From: Paraphoma chrysanthemicola
Taxonomy: Eukaryota > Ascomycota > Dothideomycetes > Pleosporales > Phaeosphaeriaceae
DNA: 64,000 bases
Direction: 5' to 3'
Assembly (NCBI GenBank): GCA_020744225.1
Contig: JAGMWG010000002.1
Span: forward strand, 2,542,001-2,606,000
Shown: piece by piece, positions 1 to 10,147 of the stretch
Layout of the letters: the number at the start of each line of letters is the position of its first letter
Numbering within the stretch: position 1 is the first letter of the stretch
Notes under the pieces: model-generated
What the model was told of the DNA's origin: nothing
What the model saw: only the letters and a program-made list of their open reading frames with translations
Databases searched by the model: none
Made by a program: the position numbers and the translations under genes

Positions 1-407
1 ATGGCAGCCTCGACGAAAAATCCCGTGCTCCGAATGTACGAATCCGCCGAATTGCTTGCACTGTCCAGATCGACAAAACACACAAAAGTCGTGCCAGGTG
101 CGCTCGCCTGAGCCTCCCATTGGTACCATTGTGCAGTTATCCCACCAACCTCGACATACGGCTTTCGACCCGTCTCGCTGTCGAGAAATATGTAAAACGT
201 CGCGTTCTTCAGCCGCGGCGATTTCCAGGTAATATTCAGCAGAGACCCCGCGCGGAACGTCAATGGATATGTCCAGGGAAATGTGAATTCGCTATCGAAC
301 GCGTCATGCGGACTTGAATAGGAGGAGGTGAGATTGTGGTCGGCGAGGGACGGGAGAACCAGAAGAGCCAGCGCCACAAATATCGAAACAAACATGTCGC
401 GCCGCAT
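1..407 (-). CDS. Secreted protein, N-terminal part (cut by window edge)
   Basis: An open frame on the minus strand starts at the ATG at 405-407 and runs without a stop to base 1, so only about 135 residues are visible. The N-terminus is a clear signal peptide: MRRDM followed by a hydrophobic stretch (FVSIFVALALLVLPSLA) and then DHNLTSS. The start at 407 was preferred to the internal ATG at 393-395 because it adds the basic n-region (MRRD). The remainder is globular and aromatic-rich (FTFPWTYPLTFRAGS, LLNITWKSP, AQWYQWEA) with several N-x-S/T sites, as in an extracellular beta-sandwich. I do not recognise the family. Strong codon-level coherence; the function is unknown. Confidence 0.75.
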   Translation of the reverse strand, partial: MRRDMFVSIFVALALLVLPSLADHNLTSSYSSPHDAFDSEFTFPWTYPLTFRAGSLLNITWKSPRLKNATFYIFLDSETGRKPYVEVGGITAQWYQWEAQASAPGTTFVCFVDLDSASNSADSYIRSTGFFVEAA

Positions 408-1025
408 CGTCGCAGCGTATCCAAATGGCCGGCTTGAGGTCTAGCGATGAAGTATTTGGGGGTCAAGACATGCAGGCAGCTCCCCGAACCCAGTACAAGT
501 ACAAGTGCTGCTCAACTACGCCGCACCTCATCCTTGCTCTTGACATCAATGCATCTCGACTCCAAAGCAAGGCTAGCGAGAGGCTATTGGCCGTGCAAAA
601 GGTGCACAGCCGCCCGACGGTACCAAGGCGGTGGGAAATGATGTGCTGTTGGGTGAGGGTCTGTGCTGTCCATGTGCATGTGACTGTGCCGCAATGGAGC
701 GTTTTGTGAAACGGGAGACGGCGATTGGGGATTGGGTCGGCGATAGGACATGGTCAGGACGGCGACGATATGGTTGTTAGTGTTGGGATCATGGAAGGGT
801 AAGGGGGGAAGGAATAGGTAGGAACGTGGTGACATGGGTGAATTGGACCGAACCTTGGAAGTGTCTTTCGATATAAGGACCCACAGCGGACCCACGATAT
901 CCACTCATTTCAAGGTTCAACACTGCCACGATACAACGACCCCAGCCTCAAGATCAACCACAAACACCACCATAACTGCTAACATGCCCTTCAAGTCTAA
1001 CCTATGCCTCCCGGACGGTCAGGCT
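408..1025. other. Spacer with possible promoter
   Basis: No gene is supported here. The stretch around 865-985 looks like a plus-strand promoter and leader (TATA-like GATATAAGG near 870, then a C/A-rich leader to an ATG at 984), but the short frame from that ATG lies opposite a better minus-strand coding stretch and has no protein-like character. The remainder serves as upstream region for the secreted gene at 1-407. Confidence 0.3.
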
Positions 1026-1413
1026 TCACTGGCGGTGTCGCATCGCGTTTTGCATAGAGCGAGACCACCTTGTAACCACTTCGGGGAGAGCCAGGTCTCC
1101 TTCCTCGTTGTCTTTCAGTATTCCGAGTTTCTTTCTATTCTCGATGATCCCTGCGGCGCGCTCTTCGATGTTGTAATCCGGCCATTCGTGCCTGTACGTA
1201 TCAGTAGATGATCTACCAGAGGTAACTGCATAGAAACTCGACGTACACCTTGTACATGGCTGTGCAACGTGAAGTGCAGAAGACGCGAGCTGAGATTGCT
1301 TGGGAGGTGTGGTGTAGGTGAGAAGATGGAGAACACGGGGCGAAGGTGCGAGGTGCGACAGCCATCTGCATGAAGAAGTCTCGACAAACGCCGCAACTAC
1401 CTGGCTTTGGCAT
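1026..1413 (-). CDS. Small hypothetical protein, two exons
   Basis: Proposed exons are 1247-1413 and 1026-1191 (minus strand), joined across a 55-nt intron with donor GTACGT (1241-1246) and acceptor CAG. The product would be 110 residues. The C-terminal 55 residues look strongly coding, with charged, helical composition (HEWPDYNIEERAAGIIENR, KKLGILKDNEEGDLALPEVV). The N-terminal exon is less convincing; translation may instead begin at the internal Met at 1255-1257, giving 58 residues. The composition would suit a small mitochondrial or cytosolic adaptor, but I do not recognise it. Confidence 0.4.
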
Positions 1414-1582
1414 CTACACTCAATTTCTTACCTCACATATACGCTCCAGCATTTACCTTCTTCCCTCACGTGTACGCTTCAGCACTCGACGCCTTGCTCT
1501 CACTCAATCCCTCGCGCACGCGTCACCCTGGACGTCAAGCCACTGGAGCCTCCACCTTTATTGTCATTTCGTTACTTCTTTG

Positions 1583-2062
1583 ATGCAGGAGCCACTCGAT
1601 AGTCGAAAAGAGCTTACCGTAGCTGCTGGTCGGTTAAGGCAGTGGTTGAAGAGGGGCGACCTCGACAGAAGCTTCATTGACTGCCTCAAGCGAGCCATGA
1701 ACACTGGCATCGTCCAGCATGACGACAAGGCTTTTGGTGACATACTCCACACCCTTCGAGAGCGCGAGATGAACTCATCCTACCGAGCTCTAGCACGGCG
1801 CGAGCACGTATAGCCTCGCAAAACCCCGACTTTTCACGCATCTTCGTCACAAACAAAGACAGCACGCTAGCAAGACTCGGAATGGAACTGGAAATCTCTC
1901 CTACGCAAGGTGGTCAAGTCGCGCGTCCAGAAAATCGATCTTCATCGACTGTTTGCAAGACCGACGCCGTACTTAAGAAAGCCAACCAAGGGTGGAGATG
2001 CTTGCCAGCAGGTGAAGGAGGAGGCGTACTACGACGTGGACATTCGGCACATGCTAGATTGA
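1583..2062 (+). CDS. Small hypothetical protein, possibly longer
   Basis: Exon 1 (1583-1807) and exon 2 (1871-2062) join in phase 0 across a 63-nt GTATAG...CTAG intron that removes two in-frame stops. The protein is about 138 residues, basic and helical (QEPLDSRKELTVAAGRLRQW, WNWKSLLRKVVKSRVQKIDL). The same frame stays open after the TGA at 2060 as far as 2518 and still looks partly coding (ADVPQHVVDDVWSLGCLF). A 78-nt intron from GTGAAG at 2012 to an AG at 2089 would bypass the TGA and give a longer product. It could be a real gene with a second intron, or a decayed relic. Family not recognised. Confidence 0.4.
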
Positions 2063-2518
2063 CTTGCCTTCCAACGTCTCCTCCCAGAGATCCCTGGGTT
2101 GCTGCCATGGAGTACTCTCGCAGATGTTCCACAACACGTCGTCGACGATGTGTGGAGCCTGGGGTGTCTTTTCGCCAATGAGAACAACCGTTCGTCGCGC
2201 GCACACCAGGTCAAGGAGATAACAGTCTGGTGCAAAATACACAAGAGAATGGAGAAGATGAAGCTGCTCTATTCCAAGATCTTGGCGTTGTCAATACGCC
2301 GCGCAGAAGGACCTGCGCTATGGAATGTAGTAGTACACGCCAGCAATGAGCGATCGCACCTGTGCCACAATAAGTGCTGTGAGGCTCCGTTTTATTTCGT
2401 CCTAGAGGACGGGCCGAACAATAGGAGGCGCACGGCATGCCAGACTTCCATGACCAGTCTAATCAAGAGCGGCACGCCACGGAAAGAAGCACTCAAGCTG
2501 GTAGTGTGCCTGGTATAG

Positions 2519-3132
2519 CCTGTGTGTGGCTTTATATAGTTTCAATGAGACTTAGGAACCAAAGTAATACTGCAAAGATATCCACGCCTCCGTAACACAG
2601 CAAATGTACAGCTGCCACCGTAAGAGCACTGAAACAATATGTCTCACGATAGATCTCAAGACAACTTCAACGATAAATGCGTGTCGTTGAGGCTGCCGGG
2701 AACGTTGGCGTCAACCGCCTAGTTGTGGTATGCACCCTGGGGTGAGCTACACTGACGTTACGCTCTGGCGGATGGGAAGCACTGATACTAAGACGACTAG
2801 AAGGCATGCGAGCATAATCTGCCTCATTCTCCACCAAGTCACCTATCTGACAGAGTGATTTCAGACCAGCAACCAGGATGTTGCACGTGTTGTCAACTTT
2901 TTGTGTAACGCATGTATGCAAAGATGATCAACGTCTTAACATGTCTCTAACAGTCTAGAGGCATTGGAACGAAATTAGCACGTGCTCTCTCTTCTTGGCG
3001 CTCTGCCGGTCGTTGGTCACAGTGTTGGCGCAAAAAATCACGTGTGGTCCGTGCACATTCACCAAATCTTTCTCAACGCACCACAACTACTTTACGCCCT
3101 TTCTAGAACTGTAGGAGGGCAAAAAAGAATCT
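2519..3132. other. Spacer, no gene seen
   Basis: Only short incoherent frames are present. The last bases carry the pol III terminator of the tRNA: six T on the minus strand at 3121-3126. Confidence 0.5.
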
Positions 3133-3225
3133 TCCGACACCGGGAATCGAACCCGGGCCTTGCCGGCGCTTAGAGCGAACTACTCTGATGAGAGCGGCAA
3201 ATCCTAGCCACTAGACCATATCGGA
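3133..3225 (-). tRNA. tRNA-Glu (CTC), intron-containing
   Basis: The minus strand folds into a full cloverleaf. Acceptor arms TCCGATA and TGTCGGA pair, the A-box is TGGTCTAGTGG and the B-box is GGTTCGATTCC. The anticodon stem TGCCG/CGGCA encloses the anticodon CTC at 3190-3192. A 22-nt intron (3167-3188) sits after base 37, the canonical nuclear tRNA intron position. Without the intron the tRNA is 71 nt. A T6 run at 3121-3126 on the transcribed strand is a good pol III terminator. Confidence 0.95.
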
Positions 3226-3737
3226 TGTGATTTGATGGAAGAACAACAATTTCAATCGTTTATATTGAAGGTCAAATTTGCAGCAGCATGGTGTTGGCCC
3301 GGAGAAGGATGATGCAAGCGAGTGGGGCAGTGGACGATTGCGGAACAACAAGCCATCAAATTTGCTCCGGACTTGTGCCGCAGTGCCAATTACGAGTCAG
3401 AATATCAGGGACGAGAGCTCCAAGGCATTTGCATGGCAGGTGGAGGAGTGCGCTTTAGGTAGGATACATGCGCCAGTTCTCGCTCCCTGAGAAGTGCCTC
3501 ACAATGATATAAGGCTCGTTTCCTTTGATACACTGTTCTTCCGACAGATTCAAGCCAACCGTCAAGAACAGCTTATCATGTTTCTGTTCATGGTGTCCGA
3601 CTTTACTTGGTTTGACGAGTGGACGACTCGACCGACATCGCCGCGACGCGCCTGCCCCACCACAAAAAGTTCCCCACCAACCTTGAAGATGCTGTCATCG
3701 ACTCACACTTCAACACAACCAACACAACACAATCACA
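3226..3737. promoter_or_regulatory. Upstream region of HIS5
   Basis: No gene is seen. Bases 3394-3399 read GAGTCA, the reverse complement of TGACTC. This is six of seven bases of the Gcn4/CpcA site (TGASTCA) that drives cross-pathway control of amino-acid genes, about 340 bp before the HIS5 start. The bases before the ATG (CACAACACAATCACA) are a typical A/C-rich fungal leader. Confidence 0.3.
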
Positions 3738-5149
3738 ATGTCTCCACGAACATCGCCTTTCGACTTGCAGAAGTGCGCGCGACCCAACATTCTGGCATTG
3801 GAGCCGTACCGCTGCGCGCGCGAGTAGGTGAAGCGCATCGCTCCACGCATTGTACTGTACTGATGCGTGCAGTGACTACAAAGACGATGGCACCAACATC
3901 CTGCTCGACGCGAACGAGAACGCTTACGGCCCTGGTCTCGCGCTGAATGGCGACGGCAAACTACCAGGAGCGAAAGCAAATGGCACAGATGCTGCATCCT
4001 CGGTTGATGTCGACCTGCTTGGATTGAACCGCTACCCTGATCCGTACGACTCACGAAACTCATCCTTCTGGAAGCACGAGTTGCTAATATATTGAAAGTC
4101 ACCAAGTAGATCTCAAGCAACAACTCTGCACGCTCCGCAACACCCACCACCACACTTCAAAAACTCTCACCCCTGATCACCTCTTCGTCGGCGTTGGCTC
4201 CGATGAGGCAATCGACGCCCTCATCCGCGCCTTCTGCGTCCCCGGCCGCGAGAAGATTCTTGTGTGCCCACCCACATACGGCATGTACAGCGTGTCCGCA
4301 CAAGTCAACGACGTCTCCCTCGTAAAGGTCCCACTACAGCTGCCGAGCTTCGATCTGGACGTGCCGGCGATTATTGGCACGCTATCGAAAGACTCGAACA
4401 TAAAGCTGGCATACTTGTGCTCGCCTGGCAACCCAACGGGCAAGGTTCTGAGGAAGGAAGATATCAAGCGGATACTGGAGCACGAGAGCTGGAATGGTGT
4501 GATCGTAGTGGATGAGGCATATATCGACTTCGCACCGGAGGGTACAAGCCTAGCGGAGTGGGTGACAGAATGGCCAAACCTGGTCGTCATGCAGACACTG
4601 TCAAAAGCATTCGGACTCGCTGGTATACGGCTCGGTACAGCCTTCGCGGATCCAGCGGTAGCGCGGATACTCAACAGCATGAAGGCGCCGTACAACATCT
4701 CCAACCCGACAAGTCAAATCGCACAAGCCGCGTTAAGTACCAAGCACTTGCCCGTCATGAGGAAGAACGTGGACTTGATTGTCAAGCAAAGGGAAAGACT
4801 TCTAGAAGAGCTACCGAAGATACCTGGGGTGGGAAAGCTTCACGGAGGAACCGAGTCGAACTTCCTTCTCTACCAGATGCTCGATGCACCAGGCGGCAAG
4901 CCATCGAATGAGGTTGCACTTGCTGTGTATGAGGGCCTTGCGGAGAAGCGAGGAGTTGTGGTGCGATTCCGCGGCAAAGAGCATGGTTGTTTGGGATGCT
5001 TAAGGATAACAGTGGGCACAGAGAAAGAGGTGGACAGGTTTCTGCAGGAGATAAGAACAATGCTAGAGAGTATTTATAGCAGCTCGGGCAAGGTCGGTGC
5101 TAAGGAGGAGCAGCGGAGGGAGAAGGAGGCGAATGATGTAGTTGCGTAA
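3738..5149 (+). CDS. HIS5: Histidinol-phosphate aminotransferase
   Basis: A PLP enzyme of histidine biosynthesis that transaminates imidazole acetol phosphate to histidinol phosphate, using glutamate. Exons are 3738-3823, 3873-4043 and 4099-5149, giving 435 residues. Both introns (49 and 55 nt) restore one frame: the N-terminal motif NILLDANENAYGP, then YPDPHQVDLKQQL, then FVGVGSDEAIDALIRAF. Class-I/II aminotransferase landmarks follow: CSPGNPTGKVL, VVDEAYIDFAPEG and the PLP-lysine motif TLSKAFGLAGIRLG. Length and motif order match fungal HisC/His5. The region is easily misread as separate short genes because of the two introns. Confidence 0.96.
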
Positions 5150-5987
5150 AGTGCGTCAGACTGGTTCGGCGTAGAAATAGTCTAGAGAGGAACGGATAGA
5201 CGATAGACATAGTCAACATCGGACTGCGCAAGCGTATCCGTTATGCTCATCATGACGCTCGAATAATTTGGATCTGCTATGGAGATCGCAATACCGGTCA
5301 GATCGAGAGATCACGGCAGTATTTATCTTGCGAATGATAAGTCACGTGAGGAGGTAAACATGTGATTAATTGCAGCCAAAGATCTCAATACTCTAGCCCG
5401 GAGAGCGTCAGGTAGAGAAATGATTTAAAGGATATCCCGATACACAAGGCTGTGTATCTTCGGAACACTGACTGCCTACATGATTGGTTCATCGAGGCCC
5501 ATTACGCATCACAATGGTAGCGCTTTCACTTCCACTACACGCTACTATGCTACATCACAGGGATTCTATCAATCTTCTTTTCTCCCAAGGATATCCCTTG
5601 ACTCCGTTTGAAGATTTGAGCCTCTGTACCATTTCCATCTTGGAGTTCTCTCATGCGATCTCTCGGGCGAGTTCTCTTGACACGAGTTTTGAGCATAGTA
5701 CCCGACAGTCCGAATCAGCTCAGCTTTTCAATGTTATTGCGTGGTCCAGTCGTACTAGACGCTTCCAAAATACCTGCAGGATGTGGTACGCATATACAGA
5801 TGTCACTGGGGATCGATTCGCGTCTCCAGGGTCTCGCTGCTGGGCGGTATGCGTAATTGTACACTCTCACTCACCATGCTAGACTCCGCAACAGAGCATC
5901 GTCTTAATCTTTTTGCCGGCACTCATCGATTGCAACAGCATGCGCCGATGAGCACGATGGATGTTGCACTTGCATCGTTCAAGCAAT
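5150..5987. other. Spacer between convergent genes
   Basis: HIS5 and the downstream fusion gene converge here. Short frames on the plus strand (for example 5484-5882) have no conserved character and no plausible exon partners. I see nothing else. Confidence 0.5.
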
Positions 5988-8847
5988 TCACCCTTCATCG
6001 CCATAAGAAGACTTCTTCGGAATGGTGTATTTCACTTTCTGCGCAACATCCTCCCATGTGTTGTCATGCTGTGCCGAAAGATCAGCCAAGATCTGATAAC
6101 TCGGCTTGATCTGGAAAATCTGGGGCTGAGGCAGCCTTGCGTTTGAATCAAGCGCGCAGCATTTCCCAATGTGAGCGCCCGTGGACGCCTGGTCTGGGTC
6201 TGCATTTTGGATAATGTTGACCAAATCCTGTGCTGAGATGCGGCTGTGTTGGTCCGGATGCAGCATAGCAAAGCAATACTCGAGAGGTAAGCGCAGATTC
6301 CTTCCAGCCCTGTCTTCTAGTGTGTAGAGATTGAACATGAACTTGAGCACAGCTGATGGTTGCGCATGGTACGCTATCCTTCCATCCTTTGAGATTGAGT
6401 TGTACAGTGCATCTAACGTCAGGATGGAATTTTGCAGCAACACGGTAACCATTTCGAGGAAGACACATCCAAGCGAGAACACGTCTGACGAACGTCCGCG
6501 AGGCCGCTCAGCTGCTACCTCTGGAGCGCAGTATAAGTACGTTTTTGCCTCGACGGGGCCTGTAGACGAGGTCGTGCTGTCCTGCGAGACGTCCTTGGCA
6601 ATGCCGAAATCGGTGTAGAGAACATGTTGTCCCTTGATCAGGATGTTTGCTGGCTTGATATCGCGGTGTCGTATGCTCTCGCTGTGGAGGTACGCAAGAC
6701 CAGCAGCCAAGCACCCGAACCAGTGGCGCATGTCATCTTTGGAGCCGCTCGTAGTGAGGAACTTCTTGAGGTCCATATCTGCGACTGGAGTCATTATGAT
6801 GGCGAATTTCGTACCTATCGAGTAGGTTGCAATTATGCTCACGACATGGCTGTGTCGCAATCGTTTGATGAGGCCGATCTCGTCTTGTATCATGCGATAG
6901 ACGTGCGGTCTACCTGCGTTTTGGAACGTCTTTCGCGCGTATATTGCTGGATCGCCCGCGCCTCTATCGTATGCCACCTTATCCACGATCCCATATGAAC
7001 CCTTTCCTAGGCTCTCTACCCATCGGAAAGGAATTTGATCGGCGGACTCATACTGAAAATGTCCCGAGAGGGCGTTCTCGAGCTTAGCTGTCTCTGATGA
7101 AGCAATGGCAGCTACCTGCTGCTGACTTGTGCGCCGTAGTCTAGAGAAGTTTCGTATGGCTGGACTGCTGGTGCTGCTGGCAGACTCGGTGTTCTTTGCC
7201 ACCCCTTGTTGTCGTGAGGACATTGAACAGAGTACATTAGCACGGTTTCCTTGCGCATTGTGTGGAGTGAATGATATCATCGGCGTCGAATCTCCCTCCA
7301 AAGGCAACTGGTCAATGGTGTCCGTAGTATGCGACAACTCTTGCGGTAGGCTAATGACGCTCGAGAATGCATGTGTCTCGCCCTCAAACAAGCTCGTCTG
7401 CGATGCACCCTTTCTGATGAGCAAGTCGTATATGTCGGCATGGCCTCGGTCGCTAGCGGCCTTCAAAGCTCGACCGTATTTGCCTCCTTCTAGGTTGACC
7501 GATGCATTCCTATCGAGAAGCAATTTCACCACTTCCAGATTCCCTGCAAATGCAGCAATTTGCAAAGGGGTGCAGTTTCCCACGCCACGGCTGTCGATTT
7601 CCGCGCCAGCCCCATGAAGGAGTGCCACCAAATCAGCTTTTCCGATCATTGCAGCAGCGTGGAAACTGCTACCGAAAGGCCCGCCACGCGCCGAAACATC
7701 AGCGCCCTTGTGGAGGAGGATCTGAGCGACATGAGTGTGCCCTCTCGTACATGCTGCAACTAATGCGGTGCCGTACATGCCGCATTTCTCATTCACCAAG
7801 GCGCCTCGTTTTAAGAGCAGTCTGACAGTTTCAGCATGTCCTTCAAGCGCGGCCAGATGGAGGGCAGTATTTCCTCGGGACTCTCGAGCATGCAAATCGA
7901 TACCACCTTTGATAAGGATAGTGACCACATCTAGATGGCCCACAGCGGCCGCAGCATGTAGAGCATTGCCCTCCACACCTGGTTGTACATTCTTGTCAGC
8001 CACGCGATCTAGGACTTTCTTGGCTCGACGCTTATCATTGGTCCTGGCGTACTGAATGAGCATGCGGTTCAATGTTTGCTGTCGAATTCTCTCGGCATCA
8101 GAGTCTAGATTCCAATCTGGTTTCGAAGGCTTGAAGATCTCTTTCATGGAAGATAATGATAGGCTTCTGAAGGATATTGATGATCGCCATGTGCGCGGTG
8201 CTTGTGACGCCGGGGGAAGCGGATTATTGTGGCCTTCCAGTGCTGATGAGGAACGAAGTAGTGGACGAGAAAATTTCTCGTAACGTTGAACTTCTCGTAC
8301 AATGTCGTGAAATGCTCTCTCGACATTGTCGCTTGTTTTGGCAGATATCTCTAAGAAGCCGCAACCGAACGAGGCGGCCATGGACCGTCCTTCCTGGATA
8401 GAAACAACTCTTTCTACTTCCAGTTCAGCTTTATTGCCCACAAGCAACATTGGAAAGTAGTCCTTGTCCTTGACACGCAAGAGTTGTTGTTGGAACTGCG
8501 TTATCAACTCGAATGATTCTCTGTGTGTGATACTATACATCAGAATCATGCCTTCGCACGTTCTCATGTATTGCTCTCGCATCGCAGAATACTCCTCCTG
8601 GCCAGCCGTGTCCAGAATATCGTAGAGAACGGGCTGACTATCAACGATTACTAGTTTTCTAAAAGCGTCTTCGATTGTTGGATCATATTCTTCCACAAAG
8701 TGGCCACTGATAAACTTGATCGTGTCAGGGTCCACGAGCCAAAGTTTGAGCAGAGGCGTGACATACTCGCATTACCACGGTCGTTTTGCCGACTCCTCCG
8801 CCGCCTACCACTACGATCTTGAATTCTCTCCAAAGCTTTGAGGCCAT
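5988..8847 (-). CDS. Ras-like GTPase / ankyrin / Ser-Thr kinase fusion protein
   Basis: Exon 1 (8767-8847) and exon 2 (5988-8714) join in phase 0 over a 52-nt intron (GTATGT...AAG), giving 935 residues. Residues 1-190 form a Ras-type G domain: P-loop GGGGVGKT, effector YDPTIED (Thr40), switch II DTAGQEEYSAMREQY (Gln66), G4 NKAE at 121-124 and G5 SAK. No CAAX box follows, because the chain continues. Residues ~274-465 are about six ankyrin repeats (GNTALHLAALEGHAETVRLL). Residues ~592-885 are a complete kinase: GKGSYG, Lys622, Glu639, HRDIKPAN (710-717), DFG (729-731) and APE. Catalytic residues are intact, so it is probably an active signalling kinase gated by GTPase and ankyrin modules. The start at 8847 precedes the G domain directly. 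The family architecture is not known to me. Confidence 0.9.
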
Positions 8848-10147
8848 TTCGGAAGCGTTCTCAGGCTGCAACACGCCAAAAGCGGCACCTTGCGGTATCG
8901 CATAGATCTTGAACGAAGTAAAAATCTTGGACGAAGAAGAATCGCGTATCGCAGACGAAGAAGAATCGCGTATCGCAGACGAAGAAGAATCGCGTATCGC
9001 AGCAGCGCAGAGAGTGTGAACAGCCGGATGACAACACGGAAACTGTGCAGACAACGTAGCAGTAGCAGGCAGTCTTGTTTCCAAAGAACACCCGACTGCG
9101 GTGTCGTAAGGACGTGTTAGCATGTGAGATCTGACTCCTGACTTGTCTGATGTGCGGCTGAGAGGCCGGGATCGAGGTGTAGCCGCATGACAAAAAGCAA
9201 AAATCACAAGGGTGTCCCGACGAAGCGCACAAAAACACAGCTCAATGGTTCGCTCGGGACAAACCCTGCCCATCAATAATAAGATAGCACAGCTACCGCC
9301 TGTTGTCAAATGCGACAGAACATGACAGGGGTCTTGTATCAACACTAACATGCTACGTAAATGGGTTTTCACAGAGGAATTGTGAGTGCATTATATACGA
9401 GATTAAAGCTGGCAAAGGCGCCTCTCTGCTCTGAATTCTGGCGTTTAAAGATGAGTTTTAAGGGTTAAGTTATTCTGCATTGAAGAGAAACTAACAGTGT
9501 TTTTCATCATTTCTTGAAGCTCAAAGCTAAACCTCAAAATCTGTAGGCTGTAGTTACTGCAGTACTGCAGCACAGAACATAGCTATAATTTCTATATTAC
9601 AGCTTTATTACTAACTAATTCCTTAGTAAGTTGCTCTTTGAGCTCAATAACACGGGCTACCCTTATCCCTGCATGTTCCTCCATGTCTGTCAGAATACAG
9701 TACGAGAACACGTCTTAAAGTCTCCCTGCCCTTCTGCAGCGCCGATGCTACAACAAACCCATCCCGTTCGCAACTCTATCAAAGAGCAGCGTAGATACAG
9801 GCCAACATTACTAGATCCATAAACATAGCCTTGATTTAATACTCTCGAGACCTTCAGTCCGTTCTAAGACTTGTACTATAGACGTAAATGCACGCGAATG
9901 CATGTAGGAGTATTTTACAGAAGGATTGTAACTCGTAGTACTTCCTACTCAATTACTATAAAGGTAGACTAAGACATAAGAAGATCAAGGGAGTAAAAAG
10001 ACTGACCAACGTATTCTTCATGGAAAGAATGCTTTCAACTAGACTATTTCCATTAGCATGTCCCTATCCAAACCCATCCGAGGTCCATCCCACAGTAATA
10101 CCAACCAACCCACCCTTCCGATCCAGAAACTTACTCTCTGTTGCTAC
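8848..10147. other. Spacer: promoter of the fusion gene, then AT-rich block
   Basis: The first part, to about 9370, is the upstream region of the fusion gene and contains a 24-bp tandem repeat. From about 9400 to 10010 the sequence becomes AT-rich, with broken frames and frequent TA, as in decayed or RIP-mutated DNA. No gene is supported. Confidence 0.5.
8930..9001. repeat. Tandem repeat, 3 x 24 bp
   Basis: Three exact copies of a 24-bp unit beginning GACGAAGAAGAATCGCG follow each other at 8930-8953, 8954-8977 and 8978-9001. They lie 83-154 bp upstream of the fusion-gene start, in frame with it on the minus strand (repeat peptide AIRDSSSS), and no stop lies between them and the start. Confidence 0.95.

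Noticed and set aside
3850..5149. HIS5 region as separate genes
   Set aside because: Two short introns with good splice sites restore one frame of normal family length.
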